A DNA stretch of 64,000 nt, taken from the NCBI GenBank assembly GCA_947502645.1, contig CANNAD010000002.1:496001-560000 (forward strand), in the 5' to 3' direction. Below, piece by piece: positions 1-8,603 of the stretch. The notes beneath the pieces are model-generated. The model had not been told where the DNA came from and searched no databases. It saw only the letters and a list, made by a program, of their open reading frames with translations. The translations under genes and the position numbers were made by a program. Source of the DNA: an uncultured Micrococcaceae bacterium. Its GTDB lineage: Bacteria > Actinomycetota > Actinomycetes > Actinomycetales > Micrococcaceae. The stretch's first letter is position 1; each line of letters begins with the position of its first letter.

Positions 1-377
1 TCCATACCGGGCACATGTCCCCTGCTGTCAGCGCGCTTGAGGCCACCAGACCAGAACTACAGCCCGGCATTCCCGCCGCCACCCTGCTCTCCAATTACGA
101 CGGCGCTCCTGTCGCTTCAGGGGATGCCAACCTGGATAGCCTGATCGCCCAGGTGTCCCGCCCGGTCCGCTGGGATCTGTGTATGCAGACCATGCTGGAC
201 AGCGGAGTCACGGGGCTTTTGGAGCTGCCGCCTGCCGGAACGCTGACTGGCCTTGCCCGCCGAGGGCTCAAGGGCGTGGAAACTCTGGCACTTAAGACCC
301 CTGAGGATCTGGATCGCGCACGTGAGTTCATCGCGCGCCACAGTGCTTCAACAACTATCGCCACAGAAGGTAGATAA
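1..377 (+). CDS. fabD: Malonyl-CoA:ACP transacylase, C-terminal part (FabD)
   Basis: Only the last ~125 codons are in the window; the reading frame is open from the left edge and ends at TAG 375-377. The opening residues HTGHM match the conserved active-site-His region of FabD (usually FHTxxM), and the following stretch (SNYDG, then QVSRPVRWD) fits the C-terminal part of the family. The enzyme loads malonate onto acyl carrier protein in the cytosol to start and extend fatty acids. It lies 9 bp before fabH on the same strand, the usual actinobacterial fabD-fabH-acpP-fabF order, which supports the call. The catalytic Ser region is outside the window. Confidence 0.9.
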   Translation, partial: HTGHMSPAVSALEATRPELQPGIPAATLLSNYDGAPVASGDANLDSLIAQVSRPVRWDLCMQTMLDSGVTGLLELPPAGTLTGLARRGLKGVETLALKTPEDLDRAREFIARHSASTTIATEGR

Positions 378-386
378 GGAACACCA

Positions 387-1436
387 GTGAGCACACCCAC
401 ACTGAAGCAGGCATCCCTCCGGGAGTTCACCCGGATCCACGGAATCGGTGCGTATCGACCAGATGTCATTGTCACCAATGAAGACGTCTGCCAATGGATC
501 GATTCCTCAGACGAATGGATTCGCAAGCGCACCGGCATCGCTACACGGCACCGCGCCCGTCCGGAAATCGGCGTCATCGACATGGCTGAAGGCGCAGCAC
601 GCGAAGCTCTCTCACAGGCCGGCATCGAAGCATCGCAGCTGGGCGCTGTCATCGTCTCGACGGTGACGCATCCCTACGCAACGCCATCTGCCGCTGCAGA
701 TCTTGCGGACCGCCTGGGAGCAACTCCAGCGCCGGCATTCGATATCTCTGCTGCTTGCGCTGGCTACTGCTACGGGATCGCGCAGGCCGACGCCCTCGTC
801 CGTTCTGGTGCGGCAGACTACGTGTTGGTGGTGGGAGTCGAGAAACTTTCCGACATCATCGACAAGAGCGAACGCAGCATCTCATTCCTTCTGGGCGACG
901 GCGCCGGTGCCGCAATCGTCGGTCCGTCCGAGGCCGCCGGAATCGGCCCCTCCGTGTGGGGCTCGGACGGCAGCAAGTGGGGCGCGGTCAGCATGACCGG
1001 CTCCATGCTGCCCCTGCGTGATCTCGCACTGGGCGACGGCTCCGGCTCTGTCCCGGACAGTGACGCGCTGGCTGCAGCCTGGCCCACCCTCCGTCAGGAC
1101 GGTCAGACGGTGTTCCGTTGGGCAGTCTGGGAGATGGCCAAGGTTGCCCGCGAAGCACTGGACCGAGCAGGCATCGAGTCCAAAGACCTCGCAGCCTTCG
1201 TACCTCACCAGGCCAACATGCGCATCATTGACGAGCTGGCCAAGGTGCTCAAACTTCCCGAGCACGTCGCCATTGCACGGGACATCGCAGATGCCGGCAA
1301 CACATCGGCAGCATCCATCCCGCTCGCAACCCACCGCCTGCTGGAAGAACAACCAGAGCTCTCCGGCGGCCTTTCCCTGCAGATAGGGTTCGGTGCGGGT
1401 CTGGTATTCGGAGCACAGGTCATCACTCTCCCCTAA
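387..1436 (+). CDS. fabH: 3-oxoacyl-ACP synthase III (FabH)
   Basis: A 349-residue condensing enzyme that joins an acyl-CoA primer with malonyl-ACP in the first elongation step of type II fatty acid synthesis. The full triad is visible: Cys124 in SAACAGY, His274 in PHQAN and Asn305 in DAGNTSA. The start is GTG at 387, preceded by AAGGA at 376-380. In Gram-positive bacteria FabH primer choice sets branched versus straight chains; Micrococcaceae mostly make iso/anteiso acids, so a branched-primer preference is likely but cannot be read from sequence. It sits between fabD and acpP in one operon. Confidence 0.95.
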   Translation: MSTPTLKQASLREFTRIHGIGAYRPDVIVTNEDVCQWIDSSDEWIRKRTGIATRHRARPEIGVIDMAEGAAREALSQAGIEASQLGAVIVSTVTHPYATPSAAADLADRLGATPAPAFDISAACAGYCYGIAQADALVRSGAADYVLVVGVEKLSDIIDKSERSISFLLGDGAGAAIVGPSEAAGIGPSVWGSDGSKWGAVSMTGSMLPLRDLALGDGSGSVPDSDALAAAWPTLRQDGQTVFRWAVWEMAKVAREALDRAGIESKDLAAFVPHQANMRIIDELAKVLKLPEHVAIARDIADAGNTSAASIPLATHRLLEEQPELSGGLSLQIGFGAGLVFGAQVITLP

Positions 1437-1514
1437 CGCGAACTCACAGCCCAAGTCGTCAACCGCGGCTTGTACAACCACCGGAAAACCGGTAACAACA
1501 GAAAAGGAGCCATC

Positions 1515-1760
1515 ATGGCTAGCAACGAAGAAATCCTGGCCGGTCTGGCAGAGATCGTCAACGAAGAGACCGGTCTCGCCACGGAGTCCGTCGAGCTGGA
1601 CAAGTCCTTCACCGACGACCTTGACATCGATTCCATCTCCATGATGACCATTGTGGTCAACGCTGAAGAGAAGTTCGGCGTGCGCATCCCGGACGAGGAA
1701 GTCAAGAACCTCAAGACCGTCGGCGACGCTGTGGACTTCATCGCCAACGCCCAGGCCTGA
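1515..1760 (+). CDS. acpP: Acyl carrier protein
   Basis: An 81-residue acidic acyl carrier protein. Ser40 in DIDSISMM is the predicted 4'-phosphopantetheine site; the usual DSL is DSI here, a conservative change common in actinobacteria. ATG 1515 is chosen because AAAAGGAG lies just upstream (1502-1508) and the product then has the usual ACP length; an upstream in-frame ATG at 1470 would add 15 unlikely residues. It carries growing acyl chains between FabD, FabH and FabF. A strong hairpin follows it, which may set ACP output apart from fabF. Confidence 0.96.
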   Translation: MASNEEILAGLAEIVNEETGLATESVELDKSFTDDLDIDSISMMTIVVNAEEKFGVRIPDEEVKNLKTVGDAVDFIANAQA

Positions 1761-1787
1761 GATCGCATGCTCCCTGACCGGAGCACC

Positions 1788-1818
1788 GGTGGCCGCACAG
1801 AGAATTCGTGCGGCCACC
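1788..1818 (+). terminator. Hairpin in the acpP-fabF gap (possible attenuator)
   Basis: A perfect 11-bp stem (GGTGGCCGCAC at 1788-1798 with GTGCGGCCACC at 1808-1818) closes a 9-nt loop, and TAAAA follows it. A second small stem, CGTGCA/TGCACG, lies a few bases further on. There is no long U-tract, so a partial terminator or an mRNA-stabilising 3' end for the highly expressed acpP is more likely than full termination. The role is inferred; the inverted repeat is seen directly. Confidence 0.55.
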
Positions 1819-1881
1819 TAAAACCGTGCAACTGCACGTTTCAGCCATACCGGCGACAAAACTGTTTGAGAAAGTGAAAAA

Positions 1882-3117
1882 ATGGCCCGCAAAGTAGTCA
1901 TCACTGGACTGGGAGCCACGACGCCGATCGGCGGCGATGTTCCTACCATGTGGAAAAACTCCCTCCAGGGCGTTTCCGGTGCCCGGACCCTTGAGGATGA
2001 CTGGGTCGAGAAGTACCAGCTTCCTGTTACCTTCGCGGCCAGGGTCTCCGTGCCAGCCGCTGACGTTCTGGAGCGTATCGAGCTCAAGCGCATGGACCCC
2101 TCCACCCAATTCGGCGTCGTAGCCGCTCGCGAAGCATGGAAAGACTCCGGTCTCACGGACATTGACCATGACCGCTTCGCCGTCGCCTTTGCCACGGGAA
2201 TCGGAGGAGTCTGGACTCTGCTCGATGCCTGGGACACACTTCGCGAAAAGGGTCCACGGCGTGTCCTGCCCATGACTGTTCCCATGCTGATGCCCAACGG
2301 TGTTGCGGCAACAGTGAGCCTGGATCTCGGCGCCCGTGCAGGTGCGCATACCCCGGTGAGTGCGTGCGCCTCCGGAACCGAAGCCCTGCATCAGGGGCTT
2401 GAGCTGATCCGCTCCGGCAAAGCCGACATCGTCATGTGCGGTGGCGCGGAAGCCGCAATTCATCCCATGCCGATGGCCGCTTTCTCCTCCATGCAGGCGC
2501 TTTCCAAGCGCAACGACGATCCCGAGCATGCGTCACGCCCCTACGCGATTGACCGTGACGGATTCGTCATGGGTGAGGGTGCCGGCGCGCTTGTGCTCGA
2601 AGCCGAAGAACACGCCAAAGCTCGGGGTGCCCGCATCTACGGTGAGCTTGCGGGAACGTCAGTTACGGCCGACGCTTTCCACATCACGGCCCCGGACCCG
2701 GAAGGACTTGGCGCAACCCGTGCGCTCAAGGCCGCCATGTTCGACGGCCGGATCCAGGCCGAGGACATTGTGCACGTGAATGCGCACGCAACGTCCACGC
2801 CCGTCGGAGACAAACCGGAGTACGTTGCCCTAAAGGCTGCGCTCGGCAACCACGTCCAGGACGTAGCAGTGTCCGCCACGAAGTCCCAGACAGGTCACCT
2901 CCTGGGCGCCTCGGGCGCGGTCGAGGCCGTTATGACCGTGCTGGCGGTCTACCACCGTCAGGCACCCGTCACCATCAACCTCGAGAACCAGGATCCCGAA
3001 ATCCCACTTGATGTTGTCACGTCCGAACGCAAGCTGCCCGACGGCGACATCGTGGCGTTGAGCAACTCCTTCGGATTTGGCGGACACAACGCCGTTATCG
3101 CCATCCGCAACGTCTGA
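1882..3117 (+). CDS. fabF: 3-oxoacyl-ACP synthase II (FabF)
   Basis: A 411-residue KAS I/II enzyme that elongates acyl-ACP with malonyl-ACP. The Cys-His-His set is present: Cys162 in VSACASGTEAL, one His in NAHATSTPVGD and the other in KSQTGHLLGASGA; the C-terminal NSFGFGGHN motif is also there. The ATG is preceded by GAGAAAG. It is the last gene of the fab operon and ends 6 bp before a strong terminator. Length and motifs are normal for the family. Confidence 0.96.
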   Translation: MARKVVITGLGATTPIGGDVPTMWKNSLQGVSGARTLEDDWVEKYQLPVTFAARVSVPAADVLERIELKRMDPSTQFGVVAAREAWKDSGLTDIDHDRFAVAFATGIGGVWTLLDAWDTLREKGPRRVLPMTVPMLMPNGVAATVSLDLGARAGAHTPVSACASGTEALHQGLELIRSGKADIVMCGGAEAAIHPMPMAAFSSMQALSKRNDDPEHASRPYAIDRDGFVMGEGAGALVLEAEEHAKARGARIYGELAGTSVTADAFHITAPDPEGLGATRALKAAMFDGRIQAEDIVHVNAHATSTPVGDKPEYVALKAALGNHVQDVAVSATKSQTGHLLGASGAVEAVMTVLAVYHRQAPVTINLENQDPEIPLDVVTSERKLPDGDIVALSNSFGFGGHNAVIAIRNV

Positions 3118-3123
3118 TAGATG

Positions 3124-3162
3124 AAAAAGCGCCGGAGCCCTCGATGGGCTCCGGCGCTTTTT
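3124..3162. terminator. Bidirectional rho-independent terminator
   Basis: A perfect 17-bp inverted repeat: 3124-3140 (AAAAAGCGCCGGAGCCC) pairs with 3146-3162 across the 5-nt loop TCGAT. It has a GC-rich core with an A-tract on one side and a T-tract on the other, so it can end transcription from fabF (+) and from the converging DUF3145 gene (-). Confidence 0.9.
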
Positions 3163-3203
3163 ACGTTGCTGAAGGATGTGGCTGTAGAAACAACTAGTGC
3201 GGA

Positions 3204-3719
3204 CTACCCGACCTGATGCAGCCAGCGGACCGGTGCGCCGTCGCCTGCGTGACGGAACGGCTCCAGTTCCTCGTCCCAGGCTTCACCCAGGGCGAGAGAG
3301 AGTTCATGGTAGACAGCCGCGGGATCCCCTGCACCAGCTTCATAGGCGTAGCGGATGCGGTCCTCGGAGACCATGATGTTCCCGTGGACGTCCGTTGTGG
3401 CATGAAAGATACCGAGCTCCGGAGTGTGGGACCAACGGCCGCCATCGGAACCTGCGCTCTGCTCCTCAGTGATCTCATAGCGTAGATGGGCCCAACCGCG
3501 AAGAGCCGACGCGAAAAGGGCGCCCGTCCCCTGCTTGCCAACCCACGACAACTCCGCTCGGAACATTCCGGGCGCAGCGGGCTGCGGACACCACTCTAAA
3601 TCAGTCCGCTTATCCACGACGGACCCAATTGCCCACTCAATGTGCGGGCACAATGCCGAAGGTGCTGAGTGAATGTACAGCACACCACGAGCCATCACAA
3701 CAGTCATTACATCCTCCAT
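3204..3719 (-). CDS. DUF3145 family protein
   Basis: A 171-residue protein that I recognise as DUF3145, an actinobacterial family of unknown function often found beside fabF. Visible traits are the N-terminal MARGVLYIHSAP, the central LRYEITEE and the C-terminal PVRWLHQVG, with many Trp and acidic residues and no signal peptide or membrane segment. The start could also be the ATG four codons in (3707). It converges on fabF across a shared terminator. A link to fatty acid synthesis is suggested only by the repeated neighbourhood; there is no known activity. Confidence 0.85.
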   Translation of the reverse strand: MEDVMTVVMARGVLYIHSAPSALCPHIEWAIGSVVDKRTDLEWCPQPAAPGMFRAELSWVGKQGTGALFASALRGWAHLRYEITEEQSAGSDGGRWSHTPELGIFHATTDVHGNIMVSEDRIRYAYEAGAGDPAAVYHELSLALGEAWDEELEPFRHAGDGAPVRWLHQVG

Positions 3720-3855
3720 AGCTGTAGGTACGTCTTCCCCAACGACCTTCAGCGTGGATGCGTTGTCCAGCTAGAGACCATTCTGCCTCAAATATCACAT
3801 TTGTGCTACTGGACCGGCACGTGCGAGATGGAACGGATATCATGCATAAAATCGC

Positions 3856-4803
3856 TCAGGCTCTGGGATGGGCCTGTTGATAGGTTTTGCGCAGTCTGTC
3901 CACGGAGACATGGGTGTAGAGCTGGGTTGTTGCCAGCGAGCTGTGGCCGAGCAATTCCTGTACCCCGCGTAGGTCCGCCCCGCCGTCGAGCAGATGAGTG
4001 GCTGCGGTGTGGCGCAGGCTATGCGGGCCGGTAGCGGAGGTATCCGGAATGGCACTGAAGAGCCTTTCCGCCACTGCCCGCACCTGTCTCTGGTCTACTC
4101 GCTTTCCCCGTTTGCCCAGAAAGAGCGCAGGGCCGCTCTGTTCGTTGACGAGTTTCGGTCTTCCGCGGCGGAGCCAGTCATCGATTGCGGTTGCCGCCGG
4201 AACGCCGTAGGGAACGAAGCGCTCCTTGTTGCCTTTGCCGAGCACCTTGATCATGCGTCTGTCGTGCTCGACGTCATCCATATCCAGCCCGGCAAGTTCA
4301 CCAACGCGGATTCCGGTGGCGTAAAGCAGCTCGATCACAGCCCTGTCCCTGACGGGTATCGGCTCTCCTCCTTCGGATTGATCGGCGAGCGAGGCGAACA
4401 AGCTCGACAGTTGATCCTGGGTGAGGACTTGGGGCAGGGTCTGTTCCCGCTTGGGAGCGCGGAGCCGCAGTGCCGGATTGGATGTTATGAGTTCTTCTCG
4501 AACCGCCCAGGCGGAGAAGCTGCGGGCTGCAGCTGCTCTGCGGGCCAATGTTGACCGCGCCTGTCCTTGCGTATTCAGTGAGCCGAGCCAGCTTCGGAGC
4601 ATGTTCAACGTGATGCTCTGCAGGGTGGACGCTCCTTCGGCCGTGCAATGGAGTAATAGCGAAGTGAGGTCGGATTCGTAGGCCCTGCAAGTGTTGGAGG
4701 ACCGGCCACGTTCGGCTGAGAGGTAGCGCAGGAATCCTTCGAGAGCTTGCGCAAAATCCGTAGACAGCCGTGCGGGTAGTTGAGGCACTCCCTTCGTTGT
4801 CAT
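3856..4803 (-). CDS. xerC: Tyrosine recombinase XerC
   Basis: A 315-residue site-specific recombinase, the usual XerC/XerD size, that resolves chromosome dimers at dif during division. The N-terminal SAM-like DNA-binding domain covers roughly residues 15-105. The catalytic residues are all visible: Arg in ATGIRVGEL, Lys in VLGKGNKER, HSLRH, the LGHSS His and Tyr in QLYTHVS. ATG 4803 is preferred; the frame stays open upstream to 5031, but that part overlaps the next gene and has no XerC character. It is the last gene of the dprA-side series. No attachment sites or phage genes are nearby, so it is the housekeeping copy. Confidence 0.93.
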   Translation of the reverse strand: MTTKGVPQLPARLSTDFAQALEGFLRYLSAERGRSSNTCRAYESDLTSLLLHCTAEGASTLQSITLNMLRSWLGSLNTQGQARSTLARRAAAARSFSAWAVREELITSNPALRLRAPKREQTLPQVLTQDQLSSLFASLADQSEGGEPIPVRDRAVIELLYATGIRVGELAGLDMDDVEHDRRMIKVLGKGNKERFVPYGVPAATAIDDWLRRGRPKLVNEQSGPALFLGKRGKRVDQRQVRAVAERLFSAIPDTSATGPHSLRHTAATHLLDGGADLRGVQELLGHSSLATTQLYTHVSVDRLRKTYQQAHPRA

Positions 4804-4834
4804 GGACCTACTTTGCGCCTGTGCGGCCTCGTAC

Positions 4835-5380
4835 TCAAGCCGACTCGCGGGGTTGGAGTGTCCCAGTGCCGGCGGCGCTTCCGCTGCTTGGGGATGCGGC
4901 CCCGCTGTGACCAGCTTCCATCTCCGCCAGATAGTTCTTGATGCGCATCGTCTCGGTAAATGCGTCAGGTTTTCTGCCGGAAGCGACCACGCGGTGGCCT
5001 GGAAAGATGATCGGCAACGGGTGAGTGGCAATGGCCTGTCCGACGGCTCGCGCCTTGTAGGGGTCTCCGAGGGCTTCGGCTACCTGACGAAAGGTTCGCT
5101 GCTCGCCGTATCCGATGCTCTGTACCTCTGACCAGACACATCGCTGGAACGGCGTTCCAGCGATGTGCGTCGTGATGTTGAAGTGCCTGGAGTCTCCGCT
5201 GAAATAATCGGCAAACTGGGCTTCGAGCTCGTACCAACGTAGTGGTGCCTCGACACCGATATCGGTTCCTCCGGGGATGGTCTCTCCGGCCCAGACGCGG
5301 ACCAAAGCGCCGTCGCTGACAACGCAGGTCAAGCATCCAACGGGTGAGTCAATCAGGTAGTGCGTTCTCATGCGTTTCAC
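4835..5380 (-). CDS. Alkyltransferase-like protein, MGMT/Ogt fold with catalytic Cys replaced by Gly
   Basis: A 181-residue homologue of methylated-DNA-protein cysteine methyltransferases, with both the N-terminal domain (about 1-70) and the DNA-binding domain (about 74-158, beginning GTPFQRCVW). In active enzymes the acceptor sits in PCHRV; here the motif is PGHRV with Gly128 (codon GGC). Other usual active-site residues also differ: the helix Tyr is Phe97 (RTF) and the Asn before the buried loop is His (ATHPLP), while RAVG is kept. Self-methylation should therefore be impossible. Alkyltransferase-like proteins that bind O6-alkylguanine and recruit excision repair usually have Trp at this place. 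The start is GTG 5380 overlapping the dprA stop, or ATG 5371. Confidence 0.82.
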   Translation of the reverse strand: MKRMRTHYLIDSPVGCLTCVVSDGALVRVWAGETIPGGTDIGVEAPLRWYELEAQFADYFSGDSRHFNITTHIAGTPFQRCVWSEVQSIGYGEQRTFRQVAEALGDPYKARAVGQAIATHPLPIIFPGHRVVASGRKPDAFTETMRIKNYLAEMEAGHSGAASPSSGSAAGTGTLQPRESA

Positions 5381-6603
5381 TTTCTGTTCGTTCCGCGATT
5401 TTTACGCCACTCGTCGTTCTGTGACCGGGAGGCAAGGCCTGCGAGTTCCAGCCGTGCGAGGCCAACCCGAACGCTCTGAAGGCTCAGGCCAGAAACTTTC
5501 GCCAGTTTGTCCCTGGTGGTGAGACCACGGACTGGCAGGGCGTCCAGGAGCAGCAGATCCTCAACGCACAGGCCGTCATGGTCAGCTGGTGGTGCCGTCT
5601 TGTCCTGTTTGACGTCAGTGCTCTCCGGCTGCGAGCCCATGGGCCCGCACAGTTCCTTGACCTCGGAGGCGTCCGTTACACAGATGGCTGCGGCCTCACG
5701 AAGGAGCCGGTGACAACCCGCGGAATTTGCGGAGTGCACAGGTCCGGGGACAGCGCCCAAGGCACGGCCCAGCGAGGCTGCATGGTTTGCGGTGTTCAAT
5801 GCTCCTGATCGCCATCTCGCCTCCACTACAACCGTTGCTGCGCTCATCGCGGCGATGATCCTGTTGCGTTGGAGGAAGCGCCAGCGGGTTGGTGACACGC
5901 CCGGCGGCACCTCGGCAAGAAGGATCCCCTGCTCACAGACGGCGCGCAGCAGGTCCTCATTTCCCGCTGGATAGAAACGGTCGAGACCACAGGCCATGAC
6001 AGCCACCGTTGGAATGGACTCTTCCGCACGTCCGGCAGCAAGAGCCGCTCTATGGGCATGGGCATCGATACCGTAGGCTCCCCCGCTCATCACCGTGTAA
6101 CCGGTTCCGGCCAGCTCACCAGCGATGTCTCCCGTCACGGATGCACCGTAGTGGGTGCTGTCCCGCGAGCCGACGATCGCTACGGTTCGCTCTAGGGCCG
6201 GAAGACCCGCGTTCGGATTTCCGCGTGCCCAGAGACCAATCGGAGCGTTGAGCTGAAGATCCTCCAGTGCTGACGGCCAAAGATCGTCACCGGGGATCAA
6301 CAGCGTGCCGCCGAGGCGCCTGATGGTCTCGAGATCCCGTTGTGGGGACAGGTCTGGGACGCGGGGACGCCACCGGTCCAGTGACTCCGCAATCAGGGCG
6401 CGCCTTCCTGTCAGCCCGCTTTCAGCCAGGACGTCGGTGACCTGCTGTTGAACGCTCGCACTCACCGAGATTTCCGCCGTCGCCAGCCGCAGGGCGTCCA
6501 CTGCGCCTACAGCCTGGACCAAAGCCATTCCCACAAGATCAGAGGGCTCAAAGAGCCGGGACAACGCAGCCCTGGCCTGTCGCGGGGAACTGGCGGACAT
6601 CAT
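5377..6603 (-). CDS. dprA: DNA-processing protein DprA
   Basis: A 408-residue DprA/Smf protein. The Rossmann-like core is seen from the GSRDSTHYGA motif through SGGAYGIDAHAH to FLQRNRIIAAMS, and a winged-helix tail runs from about residue 345 (LLLDALPVRGLTTRDKLA). In transformable bacteria DprA protects incoming single strands and loads RecA; in others the role is unclear. It overlaps yifB by four bases (ATGA) and the alkyltransferase-like gene by four (GTGA), so the three are very likely translated from one message. The yraN-yifB-dprA order is widespread in bacteria. Confidence 0.94.
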   Translation of the reverse strand: MMSASSPRQARAALSRLFEPSDLVGMALVQAVGAVDALRLATAEISVSASVQQQVTDVLAESGLTGRRALIAESLDRWRPRVPDLSPQRDLETIRRLGGTLLIPGDDLWPSALEDLQLNAPIGLWARGNPNAGLPALERTVAIVGSRDSTHYGASVTGDIAGELAGTGYTVMSGGAYGIDAHAHRAALAAGRAEESIPTVAVMACGLDRFYPAGNEDLLRAVCEQGILLAEVPPGVSPTRWRFLQRNRIIAAMSAATVVVEARWRSGALNTANHAASLGRALGAVPGPVHSANSAGCHRLLREAAAICVTDASEVKELCGPMGSQPESTDVKQDKTAPPADHDGLCVEDLLLLDALPVRGLTTRDKLAKVSGLSLQSVRVGLARLELAGLASRSQNDEWRKNRGTNRK

Positions 6604-8144
6604 GAGGTCACCACCTGTTGGCGCAGCTGCTGAGCCTCCAGAATTTCGTTCGGACCGGGCTGTGTCAGCCCCCGCAGATCAGCCATCGTCCACGCAACCT
6701 TGAGCACCCGGTCATACCCACGGGCCGTGATGGTTTCCCTGCGCATCGCGTCATTGAGCGGACGCACCACCGACTCAGGCAGCTTCAGTTCCTTTTTCAG
6801 GATTGTTCCGGGTACCTCCGAATTGGTCGAGAGCCCCCAGCGCTGCAATCGCTCCCGCTGAGCGGCCCTGGCTTCCGCTACACGACGAGCAACGGTAGCC
6901 GTCGATTCCGACGCCTCATTCGTCGAGTAGTCGGCCATGGACACCCGTTGAACGGTCAGCTGCAGATCAACCCGGTCGAGTAAGGGACCGGACAGACGGC
7001 CGAAGTACCTTCTTCGCTGCTGGGCTGTGCACGTGCAGTTGGCTCCCTTCCCCGAAGCAAGACCACACGGACAGGGATTCGCGGCCAGCACCAGTTGAAA
7101 TCTCGCCGGATAGGCAGCTGCGCCGACTGCCCGGTGAATCACCAGAGACCCGCTTTCCAGCGGTTGTCGGAGCGCATCGAGCACTCTTCTCTCATACTCT
7201 GGCGCCTCGTCAAGGAACAGCACGCCCCTATGAGCGCGCGACGCCGCGCCCGGACGTGGAATCCCCGAGCCGCCTCCGATGATGGCCGCGGGCGTCGCTG
7301 AATGATGCGGGTTCTCGAACGGAGGGCGCCGGAGCAGTTCCCGGCAGGATGCGGCAGCACCAGCGAGGGAATGGATGGCAGTAGCTTCCATGGCGTGGGC
7401 ATCGTTGAGATCCGGCAGAAGTCCGGGTAGCCGCTCCGCGATCATGGTCTTACCCGCCCCAGGGGGCCCCATCATCATCAGGTGATGGGCACCAGCTGCC
7501 GCAATTTCCACGGCGAACCGCGGCTCAGCCTGTCCGGCGATGTCCGCCATGTCCAAAGCCGGCCGCTCGGGTGCAGAACGAGCGCCGTCGGTATCGGGGC
7601 GCTGCGGAGAAGCGGTTGGCAGCGTGAGCTCCTGTGGCTTCGCGCCGAAGTGCAGCAGGGCCGCAGCGACGGAATCAAAGCCGAGGACTCTTGCTCCCGG
7701 AACAAGTTCTGCTTCCGCCAGGTTCTCTCTGGCAACCACGATGTCCCCGTGGCCGGAATCAACCGCCGCGATGACGGCTGGCAGAACACCCCTCACAGGG
7801 CGCAGTCGACCGTCAAGACCCACCTCGGACAGGAAGACAGTATTGCCGGTATCGCGGATGTCCCCGTTTGCCCGCAGCGCTGCCATCAGAATGGCGAGGT
7901 CGAAGCCACTGCCCCTTTTTGGAAGGGACGCCGGAATCAGATTGACCGTAATCTTTCGGGCACTGAGCGGGATCCCTGCGTTCTTTGCCGCCGCACGGAT
8001 CCTGTCCCGGGACTCGTTCAACGAAGCATCAGGCAATCCCAAGATCACAAAGTTTGGCAGACTCTGACCGATATCGGCCTCCACCTCAATGAGGGAGCCG
8101 TCAAGGCCCATCAACGCCACTGCATACGTTCGGCCCAAAGACAT
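6600..8144 (-). CDS. yifB: YifB/ComM-family Mg-chelatase-like AAA+ ATPase
   Basis: A 514-residue protein with an N-terminal Lon-protease-like domain (about 1-165), Walker A GPPGAGKTM, Walker B GVLFLDEAPEY and a C-terminal Mg-chelatase-type domain with a zinc-ligand-like CPCG...CTC pattern. ComM members act as hexameric helicases that promote branch migration during recombination of incoming DNA, which fits the next gene, dprA. The start is ATG 8144, which shares its A with the yraN stop (TGATG); a TTG one codon upstream is less likely. Confidence 0.93.
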   Translation of the reverse strand: MSLGRTYAVALMGLDGSLIEVEADIGQSLPNFVILGLPDASLNESRDRIRAAAKNAGIPLSARKITVNLIPASLPKRGSGFDLAILMAALRANGDIRDTGNTVFLSEVGLDGRLRPVRGVLPAVIAAVDSGHGDIVVARENLAEAELVPGARVLGFDSVAAALLHFGAKPQELTLPTASPQRPDTDGARSAPERPALDMADIAGQAEPRFAVEIAAAGAHHLMMMGPPGAGKTMIAERLPGLLPDLNDAHAMEATAIHSLAGAAASCRELLRRPPFENPHHSATPAAIIGGGSGIPRPGAASRAHRGVLFLDEAPEYERRVLDALRQPLESGSLVIHRAVGAAAYPARFQLVLAANPCPCGLASGKGANCTCTAQQRRRYFGRLSGPLLDRVDLQLTVQRVSMADYSTNEASESTATVARRVAEARAAQRERLQRWGLSTNSEVPGTILKKELKLPESVVRPLNDAMRRETITARGYDRVLKVAWTMADLRGLTQPGPNEILEAQQLRQQVVTS

Positions 8145-8500
8145 CAAGACACCGCTCGCAGATGCTCTACACGCGGCGCATCAACGCCCGTATCCAGAAC
8201 TGCCACTGCATCCACACGGAAGCCTGAGAAGCGCAGATCATGTGCTCGCGCCCACTGCGAGGCCAGGGCATAGAGCCGCGCCAGTTTTGCTGCGTTGATT
8301 GCTTCAAACGGATGCCCGTAATCGAGACTGGAGCGAGTTTTGACCTCGACAACCACCAGGGTGCCCCGGTCAATGGCCACAATGTCGATCTCGCCCGATG
8401 GGCATTTCCAGTTCCGGTCTATGACCCGGAGTCCGAGCTGTGTCAGATAGTCGGCAGCAACGGCTTCCCCGCGCCTGCCCAGTACATCTTTGGCTTTCAT
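8144..8500 (-). CDS. yraN: YraN/UPF0102 family endonuclease-fold protein
   Basis: A 118-residue protein with the restriction-endonuclease-like fold of the UPF0102 family. The signature is present: RGEAVAADYL, GEIDIVAID and VVVEVKTRS, giving the Glu...Asp...Glu-x-Lys nuclease-type site. The function is poorly defined; it is almost always next to yifB/dprA or rnhB, as here. ATG 8500 is chosen because GGAGGTG sits 5 bases upstream; the frame is open five codons further. Confidence 0.9.
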   Translation of the reverse strand: MKAKDVLGRRGEAVAADYLTQLGLRVIDRNWKCPSGEIDIVAIDRGTLVVVEVKTRSSLDYGHPFEAINAAKLARLYALASQWARAHDLRFSGFRVDAVAVLDTGVDAPRVEHLRAVS

Positions 8501-8603
8501 CAAGCACCTCCACACCCAGCGTGAAGCAGGGCGGGCGCCTGACGCCTGCTACCAGCCGGCTATGTGGACAACCAGCGGACGCATACACATTGTGGAGGAG
8601 GAG

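Noticed and set aside
882-1817. 311-codon open frame on the minus strand opposite fabH and acpP
   Set aside because: It lies over two certain genes, has no recognisable domain and reflects codon bias of GC-rich DNA.
3856-4803. XerC as the integrase of a mobile element
   Set aside because: No att-like repeats, no phage or transfer genes nearby, and normal housekeeping neighbours (dprA, yifB).
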